The notes: generated by a model not told the origin, from the sequence alone. DNA of 64,000 nt from Streptomyces rubiginosohelvolus (GCF_014649875.1 NZ_BMTW01000012.1:1-64000); one strand, 5' to 3'. Shown: positions 44,342 to 53,771, counted from the first letter of the stretch. Numbers and translations are program-made.

Positions 44342-45244
44342 TTACATCTCCTCAGCGACGTACTTGCGCAGCCAGGTCCGGAAGTCCGGCCCCAGGTCTT
44401 CACGTTCGCACGCCAGTCTGACAATGGCGCGCAGATAGTCGCTGCGGTCGCCGGTGTCATAGCGGCGGCCCTTGAAGACGACGCCGTGCACGGGGCCACC
44501 GATCTTCTCGTCGGCGGCGAGCAGCTGGAGCGCGTCGGTGAGCTGGATCTCGCCGCCGCGGCCCGGCTCGGTGTGTCGCAGTATGCCGAAGACCGCGGGG
44601 TCCAGGACGTACCGGCCGATGATGGCGAGGTTGCTGGGGGCGTCGGCCGGGTCCGGCTTCTCGACCAGGTCGGTGATGCGGACCACGTCGCCGTCGACGG
44701 TGGCGTCCGCGGCGGCGCAGCCGTAGAGGTGGACCTGCGAGGGGTCGACCTCCATCAGCGCGATGACGCTGCCGCCCTCACGCTCCTGGACCTCGACCAT
44801 CCGGGCCAGCAACGCGTCGCGCGGGTCGATCAGGTCGTCGCCGAGCAGCACCGCGAAGGGCTGGTCGCCCACGTGCGGGGCGGCGCACAGCACGGCGTGC
44901 CCGAGGCCGCGGGGGTCGCCCTGGCGCACGTAGTGCATGGTGGCGAGGTCGCTGGACTCCTGGACCTTGGACAGGCGTTCGGCGTCGCCCTTGCGGGTGA
45001 GCGCGGACTCCAGCTCGTAGTTGCGGTCGAAGTGGTCCTCCAGGGGACGCTTGTTGCGACCGGTGATCATCAGTACGTCGGAGAGACCGGCTGCCACGGC
45101 TTCTTCGACGACATACTGGATGGCCGGCTTGTCGACGACAGGCAGCATCTCTTTCGGAGTGGCCTTCGTGGCGGGCAGGAACCGGGTGCCGAGACCTGCT
45201 GCCGGGATGACGGCCTTGCTGATCCTGGAGGGCGACTGAGTCAT
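44342..45244 (-). CDS. galU: UTP-glucose-1-phosphate uridylyltransferase
   Basis: A 300-residue enzyme making UDP-glucose for cell-wall and storage sugars. The N terminus has the nucleotide-binding AVIPAAGLGTRFLPATKATPK, then KEMLPVVDKPAIQYVVEEAV, and the metal Asp in FAVLLGDDLIDP. The length is standard. It leads the galU-moeA-moaC-mogA-GNAT operon and diverges from the formyl-THF cyclo-ligase gene. Confidence 0.95.
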   Translation of the reverse strand: MTQSPSRISKAVIPAAGLGTRFLPATKATPKEMLPVVDKPAIQYVVEEAVAAGLSDVLMITGRNKRPLEDHFDRNYELESALTRKGDAERLSKVQESSDLATMHYVRQGDPRGLGHAVLCAAPHVGDQPFAVLLGDDLIDPRDALLARMVEVQEREGGSVIALMEVDPSQVHLYGCAAADATVDGDVVRITDLVEKPDPADAPSNLAIIGRYVLDPAVFGILRHTEPGRGGEIQLTDALQLLAADEKIGGPVHGVVFKGRRYDTGDRSDYLRAIVRLACEREDLGPDFRTWLRKYVAEEM

Positions 45245-45337
45245 GTGCCGACCTTAACGGGTGCACACGTCCGGAAGCTGATATTCCGGTTAACTTCGTC
45301 CTTAAATATGCCCATACGAGAATCGTGCGAGTAACCA

Positions 45338-45949
45338 ATGAACACCGACAAGTCCGGAAAGGCGTCCGAGAAGGGTTCCCTGCGGCGCGAACTGCTCGCC
45401 GCACGGGCCCTCCTGACGAAGGAGGACGCGCTCCGGGCCGCCGCGGTTCTCGCCGAGGCGGCGTTGCACCTCCCCGAACTGGCCGACGCCCGTACGGTCG
45501 CCGCGTATGTCTCCGTGGGCCGCGAACCGGGCACCCGCGCTCTCCTGGAGGCGCTGCGCGGCCGCGGCGTGCGGGTGCTGCTGCCGGTCCTCCTGGCCGA
45601 CAACGACCTGGACTGGGCGGCCTACGAGGGCCCGGCGCACCTGCTCCCGGCCGGGCGGGGCCTCCTGGAGCCGGACGGACCGCGTCTGGGTCCCGACTCC
45701 GTTCTCGCCGCCGACGCGGTGCTGCTGCCCGGCCTGGCGGTGGACGGGTCCGGGATGCGGCTGGGGCGGGGCGGCGGCAGCTACGACCGGGCGCTGGCCC
45801 GGCTGACGGCCGCCGGGGCACACCCGTCGCTCGTCGTGCTCCTGTACGAGAACGAGGTGGTCGCGCGGGTCCCTGTGGAACCGCACGACCACCCCGTGGA
45901 CGCCGTCGTCACACCGGCCGGAGCGCGGCGCTTCGTGAACCCTCTGTAG
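45338..45949 (+). CDS. 5-formyltetrahydrofolate cyclo-ligase
   Basis: A 203-residue enzyme that converts 5-formyl-THF to 5,10-methenyl-THF with ATP. The key signature is GMRLGRGGGSYDRAL in the C-terminal part and LRRELLAARALLT at the N terminus, both typical. It ends three bases before the convergent acylase stop, so the two genes share no terminator space. Confidence 0.92.
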   Translation: MNTDKSGKASEKGSLRRELLAARALLTKEDALRAAAVLAEAALHLPELADARTVAAYVSVGREPGTRALLEALRGRGVRVLLPVLLADNDLDWAAYEGPAHLLPAGRGLLEPDGPRLGPDSVLAADAVLLPGLAVDGSGMRLGRGGGSYDRALARLTAAGAHPSLVVLLYENEVVARVPVEPHDHPVDAVVTPAGARRFVNPL

Positions 45950-45952
45950 GGC

Positions 45953-48697
45953 CTACGGTTTCAGCGTCAGCGTGTCGACGGTGGACGCGCCGACCGCTTC
46001 GGCCCCGAAGGACCAGTCGAGCAGTTCGCCGTCGACCCACTTGTCGGTCTGGTCGGTGTAGTGCGCGTTGAACGCGTGCCCGGAGGCGCCGCTGAGGTTG
46101 ATCCAGCGGGACTTGTCCCAGTCCCCCACGTTGACGACCATGCGCATCGACGGCACCCAGACGACCTCGTAGCCGCTCGCCGCGTTCCAGCCGGTGGCGT
46201 TGACCGCCGCCTCGCCGCCGCCGAGGTTCCAGGGGCCGCGGTTGAGCGCCCGCTGGAGCAGGCCGGGGCCCTCGGTGCCGAGCGTCTGGTTCTTCAGCGT
46301 GAGCCGGTGCAGCCGGCCCCAGCTCCAGGTGGAGATGTTCTTGCCGAGCTTGGAGGTCAGCTCCCAGCGGGCGTCCTCCATGGCCCGGGCGAACAGGTCG
46401 TCCCGGTTCTCCAGGGCGTCCTCGCGGCCCCGGGCGGGCGCCTTCCACCACTCGTTGTCGGGGTCGTCCATGATGTTGCCGACCACCTGGAACCAGCGGT
46501 CGCCGCCGTCCGGCTGCGCGGTGTCGCCGTCACGCTGGCCGCACTCGCGGACGAGCTTCTTCTGCGCATCGGCCGGGCCGCTGTTCTTGGCCGGCGGCAC
46601 GTTGAGGCAGTCACCCTTGACCCGCATCTCCTTGGGCAGCTTGTTGCCGAAGGCGAGCTTCAGGATGTTGCGCCAGACGCCGTTGAAGTACGCGGCCGCT
46701 GCCGAGTCGGGCTCCTGGGTGTAGTCCCAGCCATCCAGCAGCTTCTGGGCCTCGCGGACGCTCGGGTCGGGGATGTTGATCTTCTTCAGCTCGGGCACCA
46801 GCAGCGCGGCGATCTCGCTGAAGTTGTCCATCTGCAGCTTCTGCATGTCATCGGTCGAGACCTTCTCGCCGCCCTTGATCTTCTGGGCGAGGAGGTCGTT
46901 GATCCGCTGGCTGCGGGCGCCGTAGCCCCAGTCCTTGGTCAGGAGGTACGGGTACTTCTTCTCGTCGATGACGGCCTGGTTGGCGGTGACGATGTAGCCG
47001 CGGTCCGGGTTGTACTCGTAGGGCAGCTCGTCGAAGGGGATGTAGTCCTTCCACGCGTACTTCGGGTCCCAGCCCGGCGCCGGGGCCGTACCGTCGAAGC
47101 CCGCGGAGCGGACCGGGATCTTTCCGGGGGCCTGGTAGCCGATGTTGCCCTCGGTGTCGGCGTAGATGAGGTTCTGCGAGGGGACCTCGAAGTTCTGGGC
47201 GGCCGCCCGGAAGGTCGTGAAGTCCTTGGCCCGGTTGAGCGCGAAGACGGCGTCCATCGACTTGCCCGGGTCCAGCGCGGTCCACTTCAGCGCCACCGCG
47301 TACCCGTCGGCCCGGTCGGGGGCCGCGTTGCTGACGGGGGCCTTCTGGCCGACCTTGTCCAGTTCCTTGCTGCGGTCGGAGACCAGAGGGCCGTTGTTCG
47401 TCTCGCGGACGGTGATCGTCCGGTCCCGGCCGCCCGCGACCTTGATGGTCTCCTCGCGGGTCTTGAACGGCTTGGTCTCGCCGTCGTACAGGTAGCCGTC
47501 GTCGGAGACCTTCTCCAGGAAGAGGTCGGTGACGTCGGCGCCCAGGTTGGTCAGGCCCCAGGCGATGTCCTGGTTGTGACCGATGATCACACCGGGCATG
47601 CCGGAGAAGGTGTAGCCGGCCGTGTCGTACTGGCAGCTCGCCGAGAGCTTCCGGCAGTGCAGACCCATCTGGTACCAGAGGGAGGGCAGCATCGGCGCGA
47701 GGTGCGGGTCGTTCGCGAGCAGCGCCTTGCCGGACGTGGTGTGGTCCCCGCTGACGACCCAGGAGTTGGAGCCGATGCCGTTGCCGTTCGGGCCAAGCAG
47801 CGCCGGGATCTCGTCGAGGGTGTCGGAGAGCGCGGAGAGCTGGGTGTTCAATCCCTCGCCGGCGCCCTGAGGGGTCGTCGAGCCGACGGAGTCCGACGGG
47901 GTCGCCTCGGGGTCGAACTTCCCGGTGACGGGCGAGATCGCACCCTGCTCGACGATCGGCTTGTTCTGCTTGTACGGGTAACCGGGGTAGAGGTCCTCGA
48001 TCTGGTCCTGGTCGAGGCGGCTGGTCAGCAGCGAACGGTCGATCTCGTCCTGCATGTTGCCGCGCAGGTCCCAGGCCATCGCCTTGAGCCAGGCCACCGA
48101 GTCGACCGGGGTCCACTCGCCGGGCTTGTAGTCGTTGGTCAGGCCCAGCGCCGCGTACTCGACCGAGATGTCCCGGCCTTCCTTGCCCTTCAGATACGCG
48201 TTGACGCCCTCCGCGTACGACTGGAGGTTCTTCTTGGTGCTCTCGTCGAGCACCTTGTCGTACTCGTCCTGCGCGACCTGCCGCCAGCCGAGCGTACGGA
48301 GGAAGGCGTCGGTCTCCACCTGCCCGGAACCGAACATCTCGGAGAGCCGGCCGGACGTCATGTGCCGTCGGACGTCCATCTCCCAGAAACGGTCCTGGGC
48401 CTGGACGAAGCCTTGGGCGCGGAAGAGGTCGGCGTCGGAATCCGCGTAGATCTGCGGAATCCCGTAGGAGTCGCGTTTGACCTCGACGTCGCCGGAAAGG
48501 CCGTCGAGCGTTATCGATCCGGTGGTCTGCGGGTACGAGGCCCGCACGGTGGATACGGACCAGTACGCCCCGTACCCGACACCCGCGACGAGCGCCAGCA
48601 CCAGGACGAGCACGAGCAGGCGGGCGCGCCGCCCCTTCTTCCTGCCGGGCTTCTTCGCGTCGGAAGGGCCGGAAGAGTCGGTTGTGTTGGCGGGCAT
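45953..48697 (-). CDS. Penicillin acylase family (Ntn-hydrolase) protein, membrane-anchored
   Basis: A 914-residue precursor. A Lys/Arg-rich start and one hydrophobic helix (about 20-45, LLVLVLVLALVAGVGYGAYW) anchor or export it. The first chain contains DLFRAQGFVQAQDRFWEMD. Self-cleavage should occur before the nucleophile Ser in IGSNSWVVSGDHTTS, the second chain beginning there. Such enzymes cut amide bonds in beta-lactams, acyl-homoserine lactones or other N-acyl compounds. Substrate not known. ATG 48697 has GAAGGA before it. Confidence 0.9.
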   Translation of the reverse strand: MPANTTDSSGPSDAKKPGRKKGRRARLLVLVLVLALVAGVGYGAYWSVSTVRASYPQTTGSITLDGLSGDVEVKRDSYGIPQIYADSDADLFRAQGFVQAQDRFWEMDVRRHMTSGRLSEMFGSGQVETDAFLRTLGWRQVAQDEYDKVLDESTKKNLQSYAEGVNAYLKGKEGRDISVEYAALGLTNDYKPGEWTPVDSVAWLKAMAWDLRGNMQDEIDRSLLTSRLDQDQIEDLYPGYPYKQNKPIVEQGAISPVTGKFDPEATPSDSVGSTTPQGAGEGLNTQLSALSDTLDEIPALLGPNGNGIGSNSWVVSGDHTTSGKALLANDPHLAPMLPSLWYQMGLHCRKLSASCQYDTAGYTFSGMPGVIIGHNQDIAWGLTNLGADVTDLFLEKVSDDGYLYDGETKPFKTREETIKVAGGRDRTITVRETNNGPLVSDRSKELDKVGQKAPVSNAAPDRADGYAVALKWTALDPGKSMDAVFALNRAKDFTTFRAAAQNFEVPSQNLIYADTEGNIGYQAPGKIPVRSAGFDGTAPAPGWDPKYAWKDYIPFDELPYEYNPDRGYIVTANQAVIDEKKYPYLLTKDWGYGARSQRINDLLAQKIKGGEKVSTDDMQKLQMDNFSEIAALLVPELKKINIPDPSVREAQKLLDGWDYTQEPDSAAAAYFNGVWRNILKLAFGNKLPKEMRVKGDCLNVPPAKNSGPADAQKKLVRECGQRDGDTAQPDGGDRWFQVVGNIMDDPDNEWWKAPARGREDALENRDDLFARAMEDARWELTSKLGKNISTWSWGRLHRLTLKNQTLGTEGPGLLQRALNRGPWNLGGGEAAVNATGWNAASGYEVVWVPSMRMVVNVGDWDKSRWINLSGASGHAFNAHYTDQTDKWVDGELLDWSFGAEAVGASTVDTLTLKP

Positions 48698-48833
48698 CGC
48701 TGTCCTTCGAGGGGGCAGGGTGGTCCTGGGAGTGCAGGAGCAACCATAGGCGCAGCGGAGAAGCCACTCGGACGCGGTATAGGGATGCATCCATTTGCGT
48801 CTTCCTCGTACGAATGGTCGAAGCCGTCAAGGA

Positions 48834-48845
48834 ATCGTTAACGAT
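48834..48845. promoter_or_regulatory. Perfect palindrome in the acylase/antiporter divergent region
   Basis: atcgttaacgat is a 12-base perfect palindrome, directly followed by taggtaaggtaacg (48846-48859), which resembles half of an actinobacterial iron box. It lies 70-80 bases before the antiporter start and about 140 bases before the acylase start. Role inferred only. Confidence 0.4.
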
Positions 48846-48915
48846 TAGGTAAGGTAACGAAGTACCTGGCTGCCGGGGGCCGATCCGGCAGGCGCACGCA
48901 GGGAAGGAACGGACC

Positions 48916-50562
48916 CTGACTGTCCACGCGCTCAACGAACTCCTGCTCGTCTGCTCGCTCGTCCTGCTCGTCGCCGTGGCGGCGGTACGGATCTCCTCGC
49001 GCAGCGGGCTCCCCAGCCTGCTCCTGTATCTCGGCATCGGGATCGCCCTGGGGCAGGACGGCATCTTCGACGTCAAGTTCGACAACGCCGAGCTGACGCA
49101 GGTGATCGGCTACGCCGCCCTGGTCGTCATCCTGGCCGAGGGCGGACTCGGGGCGAAGTGGAAAGAGGTCAAACCCGTCCTGCCCGCCGCCGCGGTGGTC
49201 TCCACCATCGGCGTCGCGATCAGCGTCGGCATCACCGCGTCCGCCGCGCATTACCTCGTCGGCCTGGACTGGCGTCAGGCGCTGATCATCGGCGCGGTCG
49301 TCTCCTCGACCGACGCCGCGGCCGTCTTCTCCGTGCTGCGCAGGGTGCCGCTGCCGCCCCGGATCACCGGTGTCCTGGAAGCCGAGTCCGGCTTCAACGA
49401 CGCTCCCGTCGTCATCATGGTCGTGGCGCTGTCCGCGGTCGGCCCGGTCGAGCACTGGTACATCCTGGTCGCGGAGATCGCGATGGAGCTGGCCATCGGC
49501 GCCGCGATCGGCATCACGGTGGGCTGGCTGGGGTCCCTGGGGCTGCGGCATGTGGCGCTGCCCGCCTCCGGCCTCTACCCGATCGCCGTGATGGCCATCG
49601 CGGTCTCGGCGTACGCGGCGGGCGCCATGGCCCACGGCTCCGGATTCCTCGCCGTCTACCTGGCCGCGATGATCCTCGGCAACTCCAAGCTGCCCCACTG
49701 GCCCGCCACGCGCGGTTTCGCCGACGGGCTCGGCTGGCTGGCCCAGATCGGCATGTTCGTGCTGCTCGGCCTGCTGGTCACCCCGCACGACCTGGTCGAC
49801 GACTTCTGGCCGGCCGTCGTGGTGGGCCTGGTGCTGACCATGGTGGCGCGGCCGGTGTCGGTCTTCCTCAGTCTCGCGCCGTTCCGGATTCCGGGCCGCG
49901 AGAAGGTCCTGATGTCCTGGGCCGGGCTGCGCGGGGCGGTGCCCATCATCCTGGCGACCATTCCGATGGTGTCCGGGGTGCAGGGCAGTACCCGCATCTT
50001 CAACATCGTCTTCGTCCTGGTCATCGTCTACACCCTGATCCAGGGCCCGACGCTCCCCTGGGTCGCGAACAAGCTGAACATCGCCGAGGACCCGGCCGAG
50101 GCCGACGACCTGGGCATCGAGTCGGCCCCCCTGGAGCGGCTGCGCGGCCACCTGCTGTCCGTCGCCGTCCCGGCGAAGTCGAAGATGCACGGTGTCGAGG
50201 TCGGCGAGCTGCGGCTCCCGGCCGGCGCCGCCGTCACGCTGGTGGTCCGGGAGAACCAGAGCTTCGTGCCCTCCCCGGCGACGGTGCTGCGCCGCGGGGA
50301 CGAGCTCCTGGTGGTGGCCACCGACCCGGTGCGCGACCGGGCGGAGGAACGCCTGCGGGCGGTCGCCGAGGGCGGCAAACTGGCCGGCTGGCTGGGCACG
50401 GGCGGATCCGCCGCTTCCGGGACCCCCGGCGCCACGGGCCCCCAGGGCGGGTCGGCCATCCCCCAGGCGATGAAACTGGCCAAGAAACTCGGCGGCGCCG
50501 GTGCCGACACCCGTACCGGCGTCAACGGGAGCGGCGGCAGCGGCACGAAGACCCGTCCCTGA
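48916..50562 (+). CDS. Potassium/proton (CPA1/NhaP-type) antiporter with RCK_C domain
   Basis: A 548-residue cation/proton antiporter. About twelve membrane helices include the ion-binding segments VVSSTDAAAVFSVLRR and LEAESGFNDAPVVIMV. A C-terminal RCK_C (TrkA_C) domain is read at about 405-485 (VGELRLPAGAAVTLVVRENQ, RRGDELLVVATD), giving ligand-controlled gating. The best start is the rare codon CTG at 48916 with GAAGGAA just before it, giving LTVHALNELLLVCSLVLLVA and the first helix; starting at GTG 48976 would remove most of that helix. The tail is Gly/Ser-rich. Confidence 0.88.
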   Translation: MTVHALNELLLVCSLVLLVAVAAVRISSRSGLPSLLLYLGIGIALGQDGIFDVKFDNAELTQVIGYAALVVILAEGGLGAKWKEVKPVLPAAAVVSTIGVAISVGITASAAHYLVGLDWRQALIIGAVVSSTDAAAVFSVLRRVPLPPRITGVLEAESGFNDAPVVIMVVALSAVGPVEHWYILVAEIAMELAIGAAIGITVGWLGSLGLRHVALPASGLYPIAVMAIAVSAYAAGAMAHGSGFLAVYLAAMILGNSKLPHWPATRGFADGLGWLAQIGMFVLLGLLVTPHDLVDDFWPAVVVGLVLTMVARPVSVFLSLAPFRIPGREKVLMSWAGLRGAVPIILATIPMVSGVQGSTRIFNIVFVLVIVYTLIQGPTLPWVANKLNIAEDPAEADDLGIESAPLERLRGHLLSVAVPAKSKMHGVEVGELRLPAGAAVTLVVRENQSFVPSPATVLRRGDELLVVATDPVRDRAEERLRAVAEGGKLAGWLGTGGSAASGTPGATGPQGGSAIPQAMKLAKKLGGAGADTRTGVNGSGGSGTKTRP

Positions 50563-50931
50563 GTCCCTCATGAGCCCCTTCAGGGGTGACGACTGAGCTC
50601 CCTTTGGGGTGACGACGAAGGCGACCTGCGACGAACGCGTCGTAGATCACAGGCTGATACGGAAGCTCTGTGCGCATTCACAGGCGCACAGGGTTTCCTG
50701 CCTGTAGCATGAAGGCAAACCTGATCGACCAACTCTGTCTGATGCAGAGCTGGCGCGACCGTATGGCGGTCGTGGTGTCTCTTCGCCCGGCGTTTCTTCG
50801 CCGATGGCAGCGAGCCACCCGGCATCTACCGCAGTTCCGCGCGAAGAGGACAGCTCTCGGCCGCTTCCGTCCGGCCCGCCCCACAAGGGCGCCGGGAAGC
50901 AGGGCCACCAGGCGGCAGAAAGGCAAGGACC
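50563..50931. other. 369-base intergenic region with direct repeats and a hairpin
   Basis: No credible gene. Two direct copies of ggggtgacgac (about 50583 and 50602) follow the antiporter stop. A hairpin ctgtgcgc/gcgcacag (50668-50691) follows. A frame from ATG 50709 (KANLIDQLCLMQSW) has no ribosome site and no stop before the MFS gene, so it is not called. Confidence 0.5.
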
Positions 50932-52212
50932 GTGGCGACCACGGTCTCCGACCGCCCCGGATACGGGCAACTGCTGCGCACCCCCGGTGCGTGGACCTTC
51001 CTCCTCCCCGGCTTCGCCGCACGGCAGCCCTTCGCGATGCTCACCATCGGCATCGTCCTCCTCGTGCAGCACACGACCGGCTCGTACGGCAGCGCGGGCG
51101 CCGTCGCGGCGGTCTCCGGCGTCTCCATGGCGCTGTTCGCCCCGCAGAGCGGCAAACTCGCCGACCGGTTCGGCCAGCGTGCCGTCCTGGTGCCCGGGGT
51201 CCTGCTCCACGCCGTCTCCGTGAGCGCCCTGACCGTACTGGCGCTGGCGGACGCGCCCCTGTGGGCGCTGTTCGCCGCCGCCGTGCCGACCGGTGCGTCG
51301 ATCCCGCAGGTCGGCCCCATGGTGCGCGCCCGCTGGGCGGCGATGCTGGGGGCGACCCCCGACCGGCCCGCCTCCCCGCTGATGTCCACCGCGGCCGCGT
51401 TCGAGTCGGTGACGGACGAGTTCACGTTCGTCCTGGGCCCCGTGATCGCCACCGCCCTGTGCACCGGCGTGCACCCGGCGGCCGGACTGATCACGGAAGC
51501 CGCCCTGACGCTGATCGGCGGCCTCCTCTTCGCGGCGCAGCGCGCCACCCAGCCCGCCCCGCGCGCCAAGGCCACCGCGGCCGAGCCGCACGCCTCGGCG
51601 CTCTCCGTTCCCGGCGTGCGCGTCCTGGCCGTCACCTTCCTGGGCATCGGCGCGGTCTTCGGCGGGATGCAGGTCTCGCTGACCGCGTTCTCCGAGGAGA
51701 TCGGCCACCCCGGGGTCAACGGGGTCCTCTACGGGATCTTCGCGGCGGGCAACATGCTGGCGGGCATCGCCTGCGGCGCCATCGCCTGGAAGAGCAGCCC
51801 GCGCCGCCGGCTGATCGTCGGGTACGTGGCCCTGACCCTGACCGCGTCCGGCCTGTGGGCCGTGCACTCGGTGCCGCTGCTCGCCGGGCTCGGCCTGCTG
51901 GTCGGCCTCTGCATCGCCCCGGCCCTGATCAGCGGCTACACCCTGGTCGAGGCGCTGGTGCCCGCCACCGCCCGCACCGAGGCCTTCACCTGGCTGACGG
52001 GCGCGGTGGCGCTCGGCCAGGCGGCGGCCGTGACCGTGGCGGGGCGACTCGCCGACGCCCACGGCGCGAGCACCGGGTTCCTGGTCCCCCTGGCCGGAAC
52101 CGCCCTGGCCCTGGTGACCCTGCTCGCCCTGCGCTCCCGGCTGACTCCGAGGTCCCAGGGACGCACGGTGGCACGTGGGATCGGTCACCGCGAGCCGGTC
52201 ACGGTGGACTGA
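50932..52212 (+). CDS. MFS transporter
   Basis: A 426-residue major facilitator protein with about twelve helices. The loop between helices 2 and 3 contains GKLADRFGQRAVL, the MFS motif A. The second half shows GAIAWKSSPRRRLIVG at the equivalent loop. GTG 50932 follows AAGGA. Its topology resembles sugar-efflux or drug-efflux MFS proteins. The substrate is unknown. Confidence 0.9.
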   Translation: MATTVSDRPGYGQLLRTPGAWTFLLPGFAARQPFAMLTIGIVLLVQHTTGSYGSAGAVAAVSGVSMALFAPQSGKLADRFGQRAVLVPGVLLHAVSVSALTVLALADAPLWALFAAAVPTGASIPQVGPMVRARWAAMLGATPDRPASPLMSTAAAFESVTDEFTFVLGPVIATALCTGVHPAAGLITEAALTLIGGLLFAAQRATQPAPRAKATAAEPHASALSVPGVRVLAVTFLGIGAVFGGMQVSLTAFSEEIGHPGVNGVLYGIFAAGNMLAGIACGAIAWKSSPRRRLIVGYVALTLTASGLWAVHSVPLLAGLGLLVGLCIAPALISGYTLVEALVPATARTEAFTWLTGAVALGQAAAVTVAGRLADAHGASTGFLVPLAGTALALVTLLALRSRLTPRSQGRTVARGIGHREPVTVD

Positions 52213-52242
52213 TCCGACGGAATACGTCAGTATGGAGCGTCG

Positions 52243-52269
52243 TTAGCACTCACTGAGTGAGAGTGCCAG
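52243..52269. promoter_or_regulatory. CIRCE element (HrcA operator)
   Basis: ttagcactc (52243-52251), nine spacer bases, then gagtgccag (52261-52269). The CIRCE consensus is TTAGCACTC-N9-GAGTGCTAA: the left arm is perfect and the right arm matches seven of nine. It ends at the ribosome site of the next gene, so HrcA binding would block its transcription except under heat stress. Confidence 0.88.
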
Positions 52270-52278
52270 GAGGAGCAA

Positions 52279-52620
52279 GTGCCGACCTATCAGTACCAGT
52301 GCACCGAGTGCGGCGAAGGCCTCGAGGCGGTGCAGAAGTTCACCGATGATGCCCTGACCGTGTGCCCGAGCTGCGACGGACGCCTCAAGAAGGTGTTCTC
52401 CGCGGTCGGCATCGTCTTCAAGGGTTCCGGCTTCTACCGGAACGACAGCCGCGGCTCCTCGTCGAGCAGCACGCCGGCGTCGACGGCCTCGAAGTCGTCC
52501 GACTCGGGTTCGTCCTCGTCGTCGACGGGCTCGGACACGAAGTCGAGCGCCTCGTCGTCCGCCTCCTCCTCGTCGTCGGCCCCCGCGTCGGCCTCGTCGA
52601 GCGGTACGTCGGCCGCCTGA
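52279..52620 (+). CDS. FmdB-family zinc ribbon protein, Ruc-like redox chaperone candidate
   Basis: A 113-residue protein. Residues 1-50 form the zinc ribbon with C8-x2-C11 and C29-x2-C32, then VFSAVGIVFKGSGFYRNDSR, the FmdB signature. Residues 60-113 are almost only Ser/Ala/Thr/Gly and must be disordered. The mycobacterial relative Ruc (Rv0991c) has the same build, is HrcA-controlled and works as an oxidation-activated chaperone. The CIRCE site just upstream supports orthology. GTG 52279 has AGGAGGAG in front. Confidence 0.88.
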   Translation: MPTYQYQCTECGEGLEAVQKFTDDALTVCPSCDGRLKKVFSAVGIVFKGSGFYRNDSRGSSSSSTPASTASKSSDSGSSSSSTGSDTKSSASSSASSSSSAPASASSSGTSAA

Positions 52621-52651
52621 GCCCACGTACGCACGCACCACCCGCCTTTCA

Positions 52652-52685
52652 CCGGACCCCGCCGAGACCCCTCGGCGGGGTCCGG
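52652..52685 (+). terminator. Intrinsic terminator after the zinc ribbon gene
   Basis: A perfect 15-bp stem (52652-52666 with 52671-52685), ACCC loop, followed by tcgtttc. It closes the HrcA-controlled unit. Confidence 0.87.
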
Positions 52686-52726
52686 TCGTTTCCCCCGGGC
52701 GGCACCCCTGCGGATACGGTGACCGC

Positions 52727-53611
52727 ATGGTGAACGCACTTACGGAAACGAACTCCGGTACGGGTACGGCGGGGGCCGAGGGGTCCGCGGAGATCGGTGT
52801 CATCGGCGGCTCGGGCTTCTACTCCTTCCTGGAGGACGTCACCGAGGTCGCCGTGGACACCCCCTACGGCAAGCCGAGCGACTCGGTCTTCCTCGGCGAG
52901 CTCGGCGGCCGCCGGGTGGCCTTCCTGCCCCGCCACGGACGCGGCCACCACCTGCCGCCGCACCGCATCAACTACCGGGCCAACCTGTGGGCGCTGCGCT
53001 CCGTCGGGGTCCGGCAGGTGCTCGGGCCGTGCGCGGTGGGCGGGCTGCGGCCGGAGTTCGGGCCGGGCACCCTGCTCGTCCCCGACCAGCTGGTGGACCG
53101 CACGAAGGCCCGCGTGCAGACCTATTACGACGGTGAGACCCGGGCCGACGGGACCGTGCCGAACGTCGTCCACCTGGGCTTCGCCGACCCGTACTGCCCC
53201 GAGGGCCGCAAGGCCGCGCTCACGGCGGCCCGCGGCCGGGACTGGGAGCCGGTGGACGGCGGCACCCTGGTGGTGGTCGAGGGCCCCCGGTTCTCGACCC
53301 GCGCGGAGTCGCGCTGGCACGCGGCGATGGGCTGGTCCGTCGTGGGCATGACGGGGCACCCCGAGGCCGTCCTCGCCCGGGAGCTGGGGCTCTGCTACAC
53401 CGCGATGACCCTGGTGACCGACCTGGACGCGGGGGCCGAGGCCGGCGAGGGCGTCTCGCACGAGGAGGTGCTCCAGGTGTTCGCGGCCAATGTGGACCGG
53501 CTGCGCTCGGTGCTGTTCGACGCGGTGGCGGGGCTGCCGAAGAGCGAGAGCCGCAACTGCACATGCGCCCACGCGCTGGACGGGATCGACACGGGGATCA
53601 CACTGCCGTAG
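52727..53611 (+). CDS. S-methyl-5'-thioadenosine phosphorylase
   Basis: A 294-residue MTAP/PNP-family enzyme that cleaves methylthioadenosine with phosphate for methionine salvage. Motifs are IGVIGGSGFYSFLEDV, FLPRHGRGHHLPPHRINYRA, and VVEGPRFSTRAESRW with the later EAVLARELGLCYTAMTLVTD. The first 22 residues are a variable extension, so the true start could be slightly downstream. The histidine-rich HGRGHH loop is typical of MTAP rather than PNP. Confidence 0.92.
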   Translation: MVNALTETNSGTGTAGAEGSAEIGVIGGSGFYSFLEDVTEVAVDTPYGKPSDSVFLGELGGRRVAFLPRHGRGHHLPPHRINYRANLWALRSVGVRQVLGPCAVGGLRPEFGPGTLLVPDQLVDRTKARVQTYYDGETRADGTVPNVVHLGFADPYCPEGRKAALTAARGRDWEPVDGGTLVVVEGPRFSTRAESRWHAAMGWSVVGMTGHPEAVLARELGLCYTAMTLVTDLDAGAEAGEGVSHEEVLQVFAANVDRLRSVLFDAVAGLPKSESRNCTCAHALDGIDTGITLP

Positions 53612-53771
53612 CGGGTACGGCTGCCGCTCGGGCAGGGCGGAGCTCACCGATCGGGTGACGGAGTTGTCCACAGTTCGGGGACTGTCCACAGGCCCCAGCG
53701 GGATCTGCTCGGACGGGGGAAAGTGAGGGGAGTTCGGCCGGGTGACACCGGACCGGACTCCCCTTTCCCTT

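Noticed and set aside
50709..50931. Small leader peptide gene before the MFS transporter
   Set aside because: No ribosome site, no stop before the MFS start and no conserved pattern visible.
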